In this document: positions 22,975 to 32,394 of the stretch, in pieces
Layout: each line of letters begins with the position of its first letter
Position numbering within the stretch: the first letter of the stretch is position 1
NCBI GenBank assembly: GCA_023091735.1
Contig: JALKBU010000132.1
Location: 1 to 64,000 of the forward strand
DNA length: 64,000 nt
DNA from: Trichomonas tenax
Lineage: Eukaryota > Parabasalia > Trichomonadida > Trichomonadidae
Direction: 5' to 3'
Notes under the pieces: model-generated
The model's input: only the letters and a program-made list of their open reading frames with translations
Databases searched by the model: none
What the model was told of the DNA's origin: nothing
Translations under genes and position numbers: made by a program

Positions 22975-24129
22975 TTAGCCTGGTGGTGTTGAAACATCAC
23001 TGCTGTTGCCAAGTAAGGAAATAGATATCTCGTTATTCTCTTCGAGTAATTCTGCTTCATTTTCTGCATAAATGAAGCAACCACAACGCCAAACACGGTT
23101 ATATACTAAGGAGCCCATAATAGAAATTGCAAATCCAACTAATTCAATGGCTGTATACTTATCTAAATCATCACCAAGTTTGTCCATATTTTTAATAATA
23201 TATGGTGCTGATACTGAAATGATCCAAACGAAAAGCGGCCTAATCGTTTCGTACATGTTTCTTCTAATAGCAGTGTTGTATTGTGTAACAAGAACACCGC
23301 AATATGTAAAGAGAACGACGAAAACGATATAAACGCCGAAAAGAATCGATAATACTCGCGAATAATAGAACTGTGTGAATGCTTCAACTGTATTTTCGAA
23401 GAATGCAGAATCAACCGGCAAAGCCATAATTCCTGGCAAGCAAATGAATACCAAAACAAAGAATCCCCAGAATCCTTCATAGGCTGTTAGATCAGATGAA
23501 GAGATCTTTGTTTCTGTAAGAATTTTTTCTTCTAAAACTGTTTGATAAGATTTAATACCGTGTGATATAATTGCGAGAATAAGCATCAAAAAGATAGTAG
23601 AGATTTCTTCATCATTTTTCGTAATACCGCGTAATAATGTTGCAACTCCTGTAAAACTTAAGCCAAGAACGTTCATGAAGACGCCAAGCCAGTCAACGAG
23701 GAAAAGGCGCTGTTTAAGTACGGTAACAGCGAACAATGTAGTGAAAAGAACTTGAAAACCGTGGAAAATTTGCCAAACAGATGTTGGCATGTAAATTAAC
23801 GAATATGTCTGTAGAACTGACGCTATAATATATAAAATTGCTGGTAATCCGGATTTTCTAAACGTAGCCCATGAAAATGTCGATTGAATTGCAATATCTT
23901 TCTTGCATTTTTTCCTAATGAATTCGAAAACAAATTTCAGGCCGAAGAACAACATACCGAAGTTAAGTGCGAGAACTTGAAACCATGGTTTGTTGAATCT
24001 TAAATTTAAATTGTACTTCCAAGGGAACGGCTGCTTCAAAATCAAACCGTTGAAAAAGGGATAGAAAGCACCCGTTAAGAAAAAGAAGAAAATGATGCAT
24101 AAATTGCGAAATCCTTTATGGCAATTCAT
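22975..24129 (-). CDS. SLC35F6-like drug/metabolite-superfamily transporter
   Basis: A 384-residue polytopic membrane protein with about ten hydrophobic helices, the fold of the drug/metabolite transporter superfamily. The segment YMPTSVWQIFHGFQVLFTTL, then LKQRLFLVDWLGVFMNVLGL, is typical of the SLC35F6/EamA-like group: the helix-4 pair-gate region followed by a charged L-x-x-x-x-W-L-G loop. The start MNCHKGFRNLCIIFFFFLTG runs straight into the first helix. The C-terminus is cytosolic-looking and acidic (ENEAELLEENNE). SLC35F6 relatives are found on lysosomal and other endomembranes; the substrate is not known from sequence. An SLC35F1/F2/F5-type relative is the alternative. Confidence 0.78.
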   Translation of the reverse strand: MNCHKGFRNLCIIFFFFLTGAFYPFFNGLILKQPFPWKYNLNLRFNKPWFQVLALNFGMLFFGLKFVFEFIRKKCKKDIAIQSTFSWATFRKSGLPAILYIIASVLQTYSLIYMPTSVWQIFHGFQVLFTTLFAVTVLKQRLFLVDWLGVFMNVLGLSFTGVATLLRGITKNDEEISTIFLMLILAIISHGIKSYQTVLEEKILTETKISSSDLTAYEGFWGFFVLVFICLPGIMALPVDSAFFENTVEAFTQFYYSRVLSILFGVYIVFVVLFTYCGVLVTQYNTAIRRNMYETIRPLFVWIISVSAPYIIKNMDKLGDDLDKYTAIELVGFAISIMGSLVYNRVWRCGCFIYAENEAELLEENNEISISLLGNSSDVSTPPG

Positions 24130-24157
24130 AATAATGAGAAAAAAGATATCGTCGTTG

Positions 24158-24175
24158 TTTCACGTCACATGTCAC
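24158..24175 (-). promoter_or_regulatory. ACATGT-type upstream motif
   Basis: TTTCACGTCACATGTCAC lies 29-46 bp upstream of the transporter start, in the position of a core promoter. In sense it reads GTGACATGTGACG, matching the word seen upstream of other genes. Function is inferred. Closer to the ATG the leader reads CTCATTATG, reminiscent of the trichomonad TCATTA initiator. Confidence 0.42.
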
Positions 24176-24848
24176 TATTTCTTTTCTCTGTTTCTCTCTG
24201 ATACAATCGATTTCAAACTTTAACACTCTAAACCTAGACTTTCTATAAATTTTTATGAATGTTTATTAATGTTATGCCTTTTAATTGACCACCTTATTCA
24301 TAAATCATCGATTTCATTGTTTGCAATATCCTTTTGAAGCTTCGGTGCATCTTTTTTTAATGTTTTGGCTTGATTTCGCGGCCGACGAAAATCAAAAATA
24401 AAAACACGAAACGCATGATTGTTAGTTCAGACTGAACAACACACAGTGTTACATAGTATTCTTTCGTCCCTTTGGTTTTACATTATAAAAAACGTTATCT
24501 TTTTGCGATTGAATGAAACGACGGTAAAATTCGACTCAAAATATTAAAATAACATCATTCAATTCCAAAACCATGAAATATACACTCAATTGACATAGCT
24601 AAGTCCAAATCTCAAAGAAGGAAAAATTATGAGTTTGATTTAATAATCGGTCAGATAAAAATTCAAAATTATCATCGAATTCTCTTTTAAATTTTAGCTT
24701 TAGTGGGTCCAAAGAGGCGATCTATGAGATGAATAAAAAAGTGATTTCAATGTTTTATCTCAAATTTATTGACCGTTTTTTCATTCAAATTTTGGACAAA
24801 TTGCTCTGAAAATTGTTTAAAAGATTAGCTCGGCTTCAAAAACAATCA
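24176..24848. other. divergent intergenic region between transporter and Myb gene
   Basis: Shared upstream region of two divergently transcribed genes. It contains one GC-rich island, GCGGCCGACG (about 24379-24388), that stands out from the AT-rich surroundings. No gene recognised. Confidence 0.45.
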
Positions 24849-25319
24849 ATGTGCGATTGCAGATACGTACTCCCACCAATCCAAACCATCATGCCAGACA
24901 TGGCTAACTTCCAACCGATGTTCATGATCCCACAGCCTGTCCAACAAGTTGTTTTCGAACTCAAAGTTGGAAAGAAGATGAAATTCACACCAGAAGAAGA
25001 TAAGAGACTTTGCTCCCTCATCAGGCAGTATAGCACCAATGACTGGATCCACATCTCTGAGATGATGAAGACAAGAAATCCAAGACAATGCAGAGAGAGA
25101 TGGAATAACTATCTCAACCCGAATTTGAGAGATGATCCATGGACCATTGAAGAAGATAAACTTCTTATCGCCAAATATAGAGAATTTGGAACACATTGGT
25201 CTAAAATTGCCAAATTCTTCGTGCATAGATCAGATAATGCTATCAGAAACAGATGGCAGATGCTCCTCAGACAATCACAGCGCCGTTCACAGAGCTCTTC
25301 ATCCCAGTCTGACGCATAA
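24849..25319 (+). CDS. two-repeat Myb DNA-binding protein
   Basis: A 156-residue protein of the compact R2R3 type found in many copies in trichomonads. R2 spans residues about 44-92 (KFTPEED...RNPRQCRERWNNYLNP), with its helix-turn-helix and conserved Trp. R3 spans about 96-142 (PWTIEEDKLLIAKYREFGTHWSKIAKFF then RSDNAIRNRW). The spaced tryptophans and the NAIRNRW recognition helix are intact. The N-terminal 40 residues are Pro/Gln/Met-rich and the C-terminal 14 are Ser/Arg/Gln-rich. In T. vaginalis such small Mybs bind initiator or upstream elements and control transcription. The first in-frame ATG was taken as the start; a TTG 12 codons earlier has no support. Confidence 0.88.
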   Translation: MCDCRYVLPPIQTIMPDMANFQPMFMIPQPVQQVVFELKVGKKMKFTPEEDKRLCSLIRQYSTNDWIHISEMMKTRNPRQCRERWNNYLNPNLRDDPWTIEEDKLLIAKYREFGTHWSKIAKFFVHRSDNAIRNRWQMLLRQSQRRSQSSSSQSDA

Positions 25320-27516
25320 TTTCATCTTGTTTTTTATGTTATTCTTCTTATCATGTTTTTATACCCCTTTATATTAGAGTTATATAAATATTAGAGCTTT
25401 CGTTAATTTAGACAATTTTTTGATTTCCATTCGAAGTTTTAGAAATAAAACATGTTTTCACTGATAAATAGCATTCACTAACTCTTGCATAACTATTTGT
25501 CAAGTCTTTATATCTGAAATCAAGTCCATTATTTCAGAAAAAATCAAAAAATCGAAATTCATTTATTATTTGAGATTTGCTTGTTTTAAGCCTATCCATA
25601 GTGATATCATTGCCTATACTTTTGTGAAGAAATGGCCAAAATTCTTTGGAAATTCTATCGAACTCCTGAATTCTACTTTTTGAATGAGTTATGGTACCAT
25701 CTATTTACAGTAAGTCCTTAGAAGCTCCTGAAATCATATTATGAGGTAGGATAAACCAATCTGATATTTTTCATTGGAAAATTTGCTACAAAAAAGTGGT
25801 TTGATTTTCGGCGATGGGTTTGAAATTATGTTTGGACATTTCTTTTTTTAGATCTGTTAATGTGATTTAGCGTATCACCGAATTCACAAAGGTTTTTGTT
25901 AAGTTTGTTCGGTATAATAATATATTGCAATAATCGCCTTCGTTGTATCTATGTTATGGCCCATTGTGTTTTGTTTTACAGAGAAATCGGAACTCTCGGT
26001 ACACTGGTCGTTTCAAATCCTCGAAGTTCGATTCTTCGGTTAGTAGATCGCAAAACTGAGTGTGTATTCTTGCTATATATAATGTGGCCTGTGATATTCC
26101 AGTGCTGTTACACTGTATTAACTTCCGAATTTTCGAAATCTCGGATTAAGTTTTTTGTCTGGCTTAGTAAATGATACCTATAACTTTATGCTTATGCTAT
26201 ATTTCTCCTGGATATGAAAAATATTTGGTTGCTGTGGCTTAAATAGGATTCTTTTGTTCGATTACATTTTCAAAATCTCCGATTGCATCGAAAACACATG
26301 TAGATTTTTGTATGAATATCATATCCATGATCCATAGAAAAGAACCAAATCATCAAAACCGATAAAAAGTCTAATAATATTAGATCATATTTCAAATATT
26401 ATGAACAGTCCACCAAACTCTGGAAATTGATTCCATACTTCATAGGCATGTTGAATATTGGATGAAATGGGACGGGACCAGGCCGTTTACTTTTATCAAA
26501 ATGTCAGATTACCATAAAACAATGATTTAAATGTTAAATTTGATGTCTGTATTGTATGTAAATGTATAGTTTTAAATATTAGCCCGAAATCTAAATTACG
26601 ATTTTCAATTGAGCAATTCATCATAGAATTATCGATTCTGTAATGTATATCCTCTGCCTTTCGTTGTGCTGTCCATTTTCCTTCAAGTATGCTTCTGAAA
26701 TGATGCATATTTTCTGGTATAAATCAAAGAATAACAACATTTACATGGCCAAATGATTTCACATCATGCAATACGCTGTATCTTATCTAGCTATTATATA
26801 CTCTAAATAATTTTTGTACTTTTTCCAATGAAGATGCATAAGAATTTGATTTAATATCAGGGAAAGTTAACCCTTCTGCAAAAATAAGCAGCAAAATAGA
26901 TTCCACGGCTCTATGTAATGCCATATCCTCAAGATCTAAATTTATCTATTTTTCAAAATTCCAAGATAATCAAACAAATAAATTTATTACTCAAGAATAA
27001 TCATATCTCAATGAATATTCTCGAAATTTAAAAAATCAAAATTAATACACATTTCTCCAAGAACGAAAAACAGCGCATTTTGAGACAAATAGTTCTAATA
27101 TTTGATTTTTGAATTTTTATTAACATTGTTTTTGATCTTTATATTATTGCCAAAACATATCCACTCTTCATAGCTATATGTTGGTAATGCCATACCCACA
27201 TCAAAAGATATGAATAAATTTGAATTTGAAAATATTTTACTTTTAAAATATCAAAATCCATATCAGTCCATTTTATCAAAATGCATCATCAGTTTTTAAT
27301 CTATTTGTAATGAGTTACATATCATATATTGAACACACATAAAGATATAGAATACTTTTGGAGTCCGAGAAACATCAAAGTTTTCGCTATAAACATTAGA
27401 TAAAAACAGAACCCATTGAAGGAGAGATATAAAGTCGACAAGAATTAGATCGCTAACACAATTTCAGACCCAAACTAACCTCTTTCTCAACAAATTGAGT
27501 GAATGATACTGTTCGA
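25320..27516. other. 2.2 kb non-coding gap
   Basis: No supported gene. The reading frames here are short and compositionally random. A TTTACATGGCCAAA word occurs near 26740. A T-arm-like hairpin near 26022 was examined and rejected as a tRNA. Confidence 0.5.
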
Positions 27517-27545
27517 TTTACATGTCAGAAATAATTTACATGTCA
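27517..27545 (+). promoter_or_regulatory. duplicated TTTACATGTCA motif
   Basis: Two exact copies of TTTACATGTCA lie at 27517-27527 and 27535-27545, 18 bp apart and 140-168 bp upstream of the ABC-F start. This is the best-preserved instance of the word that recurs upstream of genes in this window. A binding-site role is inference. Confidence 0.5.
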
Positions 27546-27684
27546 TTTGTTCTCTTTCCATAAAAAAAAATTCAAAAGTAATTCAAATCGCAAAAATAAC
27601 ACCAAAATAGCTGCTTTTACACACATAACATCTTATTTCAGTAAAATTTTGTTCGACCATCAATATTTTTTTTTATTTTGGAAA

Positions 27685-29799
27685 ATGGAGGCTTTCTCAA
27701 AGCTGCTTTCGGAATACGTCACAGATGACGGCATGGCCGAATACATCCGGGAAGTCGCCGATTCCTCAGAAACAGTCGAAGACTTTCATGAAATAGCCGG
27801 TCCAATATTAACAGATTTCTTAAATGGCGAGAAAACAGACGACGAAATCCTCGAAATTTGTACCCGTTTGTTCAACCTCAAAGGATCAAATGAAGCCAAC
27901 AAGGAACAAGAAGTAATGGACTCTCCTGTAGCATTATCGAATTTAATGAACCAACAAGTTAAAGAAATGGTATTAGCACAGTCAATTACGAAAATAGCGA
28001 GTCCACTCGAACAGGCAAAGATGCCAGAACTGAATTTAGGCGATTCTACGAAATCATTAGATCGCGCGAAAAAGAAAGAAAAAAAGAAAAAGCAAAGTTT
28101 CCAACAGGACAGAAACGAATACATGGAATTCGAGAAATCTCAATTCAAATCAGGAACAGTTTTTAGAAGACCAATTAATCATCATCCACACGATATCATT
28201 CTTAAAGAAATCAACATCTCTGCGGGTCCAATGAACTTGATTGAGGACGGCGAAATGCTTTTATCACCAGGAAACAGATATGGACTTGTCGGAAGGAACG
28301 GAATGGGAAAGACAACGCTCATGAAACATATGAACTCAAATCTCCTTAAAGGAATCTCCGAGGATATGCTTATCATTCACGTTGAGCAAGAAGCACCAAT
28401 CTCTGAAAGATCTGTTATCGATTCAGTCCTTGATTGTGATATCGAGAGAATCGAATTACTCGAGAAATTACATAAACTCGAAGAAGATCATTCAGCCACT
28501 GTCGATGATTTATCAGCAATACAAGACAGATTGGCAGCAATTGGATCTAACTCTGCATACGCTAAGGCCCACTCTATCCTTATATCTCTTGGTTTTTCAC
28601 CAGAGCAGATCAAAGGACCTCTCAGTCTCTGCTCCGGTGGCTTCAGAATGAGAGTCTCTCTAGCACAAGCTCTTTACATCGGCCCAGATGTGTTGATGCT
28701 CGATGAGCCAACAGGTCACCTTGACGCTCCTTCTGTCTGCTGGCTTGAAGAGTATTTGACGACACAGTGCAAAGATCAAATTTTGCTCGTTATTTCACAT
28801 GACAGAGTTTTCCTCGATAACGTCTGCACACACATCGTTCACTTGAAAGATAAGAAGCTCACTACATATCACGGCAACTACAGCAGCTTCAAGACGCAGT
28901 TCGATAGCAAAGTCGAAGAACTCGAGCGTCAACACGCAAATCAACAAGCAGCAATTGAACACAAAGAAGACTTCGTCAGAAGATTGCGTTACAAGGCTTG
29001 GGCTGCTGCACAGGCACAAGGCAGACTGAAGTTAATCAAGAAGATGGAAGAAGAGCAAGTTGATCTGATTGAGCGTGACCCACCTGTCTTCTTCAAGTTC
29101 GAACTCACGACAGAAGCTGCTCAGAATGTCATTGCTCGTTGCGAGGAAGTCAAATTCTCATATCCAGGAAAGGAGATCTTCGACAACTTGAATATCAAAA
29201 TTAGAAAGACTTCTCGCATCATTATCATTGGTGCAAACGGATCAGGAAAGTCCACATTCATTAAGATTCTCACTGGAGAAAACAAGATCCAAGATGGTTT
29301 CTTCCAGACGATTTCAAACTTGAGAATCGGATATTTCTCACAGCACCACATCGATCAGATGGACTACAGCGACACTCCACTGCAGTTCATGCTCAATAAG
29401 CATCCAGAACTTAAAGTTGATCAACTCCGTGGAAAGCTTGGTGAGTTTGGCATCGGAAGTGACATTGCATTGCGTCCAATCTCATCATTGTCAGGTGGCC
29501 AGAAGACTAAAGTTGTTTTGGCATCAATCTCAATGATTAATCCTCACCTCATCATTTTGGATGAAGTCACAAACAACTTAGACATGGACTCAATCGAAGC
29601 ACTCGGCCAAGCTCTTGGAGAATACAAAGGAGCAATCATTGCGATCACACACGACCAACACTTTGCTGAACTGATCAATGGTGATATCTATGTTTGCGAG
29701 AACATGAACTTGAAGAAGTTCCCAGGAACGTTCGGCGAATTCCGCAAGCAGATCAAATCACAAATCAAAGCAGATTTCATCAAATCATTCCAGCTTTAG
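27685..29799 (+). CDS. ABC-F ATPase (GCN20/ABCF3-like)
   Basis: A 704-residue soluble protein with two ATP-binding cassettes and no membrane segments. Walker A1 is GRNGMGKTT (about residue 203), signature 1 LCSGGFRMRVSLAQA (about 316), and Walker B1 LMLDEPTGHLD (about 338). Walker A2 is GANGSGKST (about 515), signature 2 LSGGQKTKV (about 602), and Walker B2 LIILDEVTNNLD (about 621). The long linker with REKAW-like residues (RRLRYKAWAAAQAQGRLK) and the N-terminal helical domain fit GCN20/ABCF3, which act on ribosomes and, in yeast, with Gcn1 in activating Gcn2. Both Walker B-D-loop motifs depart from the usual DEPTNHLD but keep the catalytic Glu. The ATG at 27685 was chosen; the longer frame upstream begins at a TTG and encodes a poly-Lys/Asn leader with no homology. 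Confidence 0.92.
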   Translation: MEAFSKLLSEYVTDDGMAEYIREVADSSETVEDFHEIAGPILTDFLNGEKTDDEILEICTRLFNLKGSNEANKEQEVMDSPVALSNLMNQQVKEMVLAQSITKIASPLEQAKMPELNLGDSTKSLDRAKKKEKKKKQSFQQDRNEYMEFEKSQFKSGTVFRRPINHHPHDIILKEINISAGPMNLIEDGEMLLSPGNRYGLVGRNGMGKTTLMKHMNSNLLKGISEDMLIIHVEQEAPISERSVIDSVLDCDIERIELLEKLHKLEEDHSATVDDLSAIQDRLAAIGSNSAYAKAHSILISLGFSPEQIKGPLSLCSGGFRMRVSLAQALYIGPDVLMLDEPTGHLDAPSVCWLEEYLTTQCKDQILLVISHDRVFLDNVCTHIVHLKDKKLTTYHGNYSSFKTQFDSKVEELERQHANQQAAIEHKEDFVRRLRYKAWAAAQAQGRLKLIKKMEEEQVDLIERDPPVFFKFELTTEAAQNVIARCEEVKFSYPGKEIFDNLNIKIRKTSRIIIIGANGSGKSTFIKILTGENKIQDGFFQTISNLRIGYFSQHHIDQMDYSDTPLQFMLNKHPELKVDQLRGKLGEFGIGSDIALRPISSLSGGQKTKVVLASISMINPHLIILDEVTNNLDMDSIEALGQALGEYKGAIIAITHDQHFAELINGDIYVCENMNLKKFPGTFGEFRKQIKSQIKADFIKSFQL

Positions 29800-29849
29800 A
29801 GTTATATTTATATATTTGTATTTTTATCAATCTATCTTTTCTATTTATA

Positions 29850-30156
29850 AATTTATGACGTTGAATAGTTGCTATCTTTTTGATAACATTGGAATACTAT
29901 TTCAATCTTATGGGGGCTCTAGTTATTTTATTTTAAACAATTGTCACTGCATGTGGTATGATTATTATGAAGACGAGGTTATTTCAAATAGCTATAATTT
30001 TGCTTATTCAACATTATTACTGCGGCATCATCAAACTTATGAATGCATTGCAATACATCCGATTATAAACTTATCAAAGCCTTGTTTAAAGAATGCCGAT
30101 CAAAGGTGCGTGCAGTTGCATTTAGAATGCTTGATGCCATTACAACTCCACAATAA
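29850..30156 (+). pseudogene. coding fossil A, paralogue of the fossil at 60012-60332
   Basis: A remnant starting about 50 bp after the ABC-F stop. The translation contains NCHCMWYDYYEDEVISNSYN, then TLLLRHHQTYECIAIHPI. After a change of frame near 30090 it ends RSKVRAVAFRMLDAITTPQ-stop at 30154-30156. The second copy at 60 kb has the same order, TLLLRHYQTYECIAIHPI then RSIIPGIAFQLIDALSSSP-stop. Conservation at protein level on both sides of the frameshift shows this was a gene. The family is not recognised; the ending resembles an alpha-solenoid repeat, a guess. Confidence 0.55.
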
Positions 30157-30484
30157 ACATTATCTTCATACAACTCAATTGATGTGATCTAACATGAATA
30201 TATTAATTTCGAATATCTGTATTTTGATACACAGATTGACTCTAATTAAGCTGCATAGAATATTTCTTCTTAATCAATAACATATGATAAATCAAATTAT
30301 GTTTTTTGATCATTGTCATTTGAATTCATCAATTGTTGTGATTTGAGCTGTAAAAGAATGATTTCTCATGACCATACATTGATGAACTTCTAATGGATAT
30401 CTTTTGATGTACCAATTGATATGATTTCAATCAAAAAATTTTTCCATTGATGCAGTGATGAAAGGAAAAGTGACAAATAAATAA
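30157..30484. other. intergenic upstream of the PDI-like gene
   Basis: AT-rich, with no gene. No TTTACATGTCA word was seen here. The leader before the ATG reads GACAAATAAATAAATG. Confidence 0.45.
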
Positions 30485-31126
30485 ATGTTTTTCCTGTTTT
30501 CAGCGATTGTTTCTTCGTCAATTTACGGCCGTGTCATGGACAAACACAACAACAGGCCGTTCTTCGTCATGGTGTCGACGAAAACGTGCCCAAATTGCGT
30601 AGTTGCGAAACCAGAATTCGAAGCAGCAAAGGAAGAACTCCAAGAATACGTCGAATTTATTCACGTTGATGCTGATGAAGACAGGCAGTTCGCTTCAAAG
30701 CTCCACGTTTCGTTCGTCCCTGCATTTTTCTTCGCTGTTAAGGGAGACATAACGCCATTCACCACAAGACCGACAAAAGACAAAATTGTAGCTTTCATTG
30801 CATCCAAAATACCAAAACATGTCGAAAAACTCTCAAAGAAACCAGAAAATATGCCAAATTCAGTTTTAATCTTCTCAAAGAGATTTACACCACCATCAGC
30901 AATATCTGTAGCATCGCATGCACTCCAGGATTCAGGAATTAAATTCTATTTCTGCAATTCAGCAAATCTATACAAGCAATTCGATGTTCCTGAGCATCCA
31001 GCAATATACTTCTTCAAGAATGGAGAAAGAAAATTATACAATGGTCCAGAAAATTTCAATACTTTTATCACAAATGTTAAAAAGCACTTTGATTTAGATT
31101 CAAATCAAAAGCACAAAGACCTTTAA
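30485..31126 (+). CDS. secreted/ER thioredoxin-fold protein, PDI-like
   Basis: A 213-residue protein with a short hydrophobic N-terminus (FFLFSAIVSSSIYG), likely a signal peptide. A thioredoxin domain follows with the redox motif C35-P-N-C38 and the expected cis-proline at about 79 (SFVPAFFF). Residues about 105-200 look like a second thioredoxin fold lacking a CxxC (PAIYFFKNGERKLYNGPEN). The layout, one active and one inactive domain, resembles short protein disulfide isomerases that oxidise or isomerise disulfides in the ER. The CPNC dipeptide differs from the classical CGHC and the oxidising power is uncertain. The C-terminus is KHKDL, close to but not a canonical KDEL/HDEL retrieval signal. 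Confidence 0.82.
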   Translation: MFFLFSAIVSSSIYGRVMDKHNNRPFFVMVSTKTCPNCVVAKPEFEAAKEELQEYVEFIHVDADEDRQFASKLHVSFVPAFFFAVKGDITPFTTRPTKDKIVAFIASKIPKHVEKLSKKPENMPNSVLIFSKRFTPPSAISVASHALQDSGIKFYFCNSANLYKQFDVPEHPAIYFFKNGERKLYNGPENFNTFITNVKKHFDLDSNQKHKDL

Positions 31127-31194
31127 GCGATCTAAAGAGTTATAGAATTATTTGAAAGAAATATGTATATTGAATTAAAAAATTAGTATATTAC

Positions 31195-31302
31195 ATGGAT
31201 GATACGTTGCCAAATGAAGATATTGAAGCCATGCTTCTCATTGGCATTATTATTTTGTCGTTTTTTTTTAGTATTTTTATACCCCCCGCAAAACAATTGT
31301 AG
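31195..31302 (+). CDS. 35-residue single-helix membrane microprotein
   Basis: A complete ATG-to-TAG frame of 35 codons, 68 bp after the PDI-like stop on the same strand. The N-terminus is short and acidic (MDDTLPNEDIE). A single hydrophobic helix of about 19 residues (residues 13-31, AMLLIGIIILSFFFSIFIPP) follows, with AKQL at the end. The layout recalls tiny ER-membrane subunits such as Ost4 of the oligosaccharyltransferase, but there is no sequence match I can vouch for. The acidic head and basic tail suggest an N-out/C-in orientation. The coding region includes T9 and C6 runs that remain in frame. The ATG sits inside a TTACATGG word. It could be a chance ORF. Confidence 0.42.
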   Translation: MDDTLPNEDIEAMLLIGIIILSFFFSIFIPPAKQL

Positions 31303-31385
31303 ACCCTTTATATTACATTTGACTAAATTAAATCTTTTCAAGTATTTACATGTCAAAAAATATATTCTTTAAATTGTTTTTACTG

Positions 31386-31629
31386 TTTAATAAATAGTAT
31401 AAGCAGTGTTAGATATGCATAATACATAGTCAAGATATTAATATAGCCTGTATTTATTATGATAAAGCAAAAATGAAAAAATAAAAGAGAACGCAATCGA
31501 ACAATTTAGCTTTGTCAATGAAAAATGATTTATCCAATTATACTACGTAATTTATATTATTCGCAATTAAATAAATAATTGAAAATGATAAAAATGATTA
31601 CATGGCAAAATTTGTGCAAACAAAATTTC
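31386..31629 (+). repeat. dispersed repeat family R1, copy 1
   Basis: About 244 bp, nearly identical (roughly 95% by eye) and in the same orientation as 51268-51518. It begins TTTAATAAATAGTATAAGC and ends with TTACATGGCAAAATTTGTG. It has no coding capacity. The two copies differ mainly in the length of an A-run and single substitutions. Confidence 0.88.
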
Positions 31630-31714
31630 GAAAAATGCCCTTGATATGCTATTCTGCATTATATTAATTGTTACTTTTATTTTATTTTTCTATGCATATT
31701 TATTTCCTGAAACG

Positions 31715-32134
31715 GCTTGTCTAAAATTGATAGGCAAAGTCGGCGAAACTCGTTTTTTAACTCACTGGATTAACTTTTTGCTGAGTTATTGAACCCCAAT
31801 GTACAAAATCCTGTTGTGCATGATATATTAAAGAATTAGCTAACAAAGTCTATATTTCATTAAAATATTAGATATATCTTGCATCAAAAACATTGATTTG
31901 CCATGATGTGCTTTACTCATTATAATATATTATATTCCCATTGTATAGCATATTTATAACGTAAAAAAGGCTGTTGTCGATGATAAATATGTAAATCTAA
32001 TCACAAATATGTTTTTTTTTTGAAAAAAGTATTCCAAGTGTTCACACATAAGCTCTGTGTGTTATTCTCCCAAAAATAATGATGACTCTTTTTTACGCGG
32101 CTAAATTTGACAAATTTATTAAATTGAGAAGAAT
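31715..32134 (+). repeat. dispersed repeat family R2, copy 1
   Basis: About 420 bp that recurs in inverted orientation at 52624-53052, about 90% alike by eye. It begins GCTTGTCTAAAATTGATA and ends AAATTGAGAAGAAT. It has no open frame. It lies just after R1 in this copy, and the same pair of families occurs together at 51-53 kb but with R2 flipped. Confidence 0.88.
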
Positions 32135-32142
32135 AGAGCAAG

Positions 32143-32183
32143 AAAATTTGAAAAGAATCACATTTCGGTTCTTTTCAAATTTT
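32143..32183. repeat. 15-bp perfect hairpin
   Basis: AAAATTTGAAAAGAA (32143-32157) pairs perfectly with 32169-32183 across an 11-base loop. It lies immediately beyond the end of R2 copy 1, where copy 2 carries a different hairpin. Confidence 0.6.
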
Positions 32184-32260
32184 ATTTTATTTAAGAAATT
32201 TAATGTACACTATCATTATATTACCCCCAAAAAACAAATAAAAATGAAGAAAATTGGATC

Positions 32261-32272
32261 TGACATGTAAAA
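32261..32272 (+). promoter_or_regulatory. TGACATGTAAAA upstream motif
   Basis: Lies 123-134 bp upstream of the amylase start and matches the ACATGT-type word seen before other genes. The leader also contains GGATCATTTTCTAAG near 32353, loosely initiator-like. Function inferred. Confidence 0.4.
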
Positions 32273-32394
32273 TCCCCAACATTTATCTTCCAACCCCCGA
32301 ATATTATAAAAATCGATTATTGATGTTTTCTCCTTTTATAAAATTTGTTTCTGGATCATTTTCTAAGTGAAACTTTCATAACCTTAATCACAAA

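Noticed and set aside
26022..26038. Possible tRNA T-arm (CGAAG-TTCGATT-CTTCG)
   Set aside because: The hairpin is fine, but no matching 5' acceptor arm, D-arm or anticodon arm lies upstream and no T-run follows.
25896..26174. 92-codon plus-strand frame
   Set aside because: Non-ATG start, low-complexity, no recognisable domain and no upstream motif close by.
26496..26708. 70-codon minus-strand frame with an ATG
   Set aside because: No recognisable domain, surrounded by stops in a long non-coding gap. Cannot be supported without homology.
27547..27684. N-terminal extension of the ABC-F protein
   Set aside because: It starts at TTG and gives an Asn/Lys/Phe-rich leader typical of translated AT-rich non-coding DNA. 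The ATG at 27685 begins homologous sequence.
32079..32270. 63-codon frame overlapping the end of R2
   Set aside because: Runs through a repeat and a hairpin. Composition is random and the second R2 copy does not conserve it.
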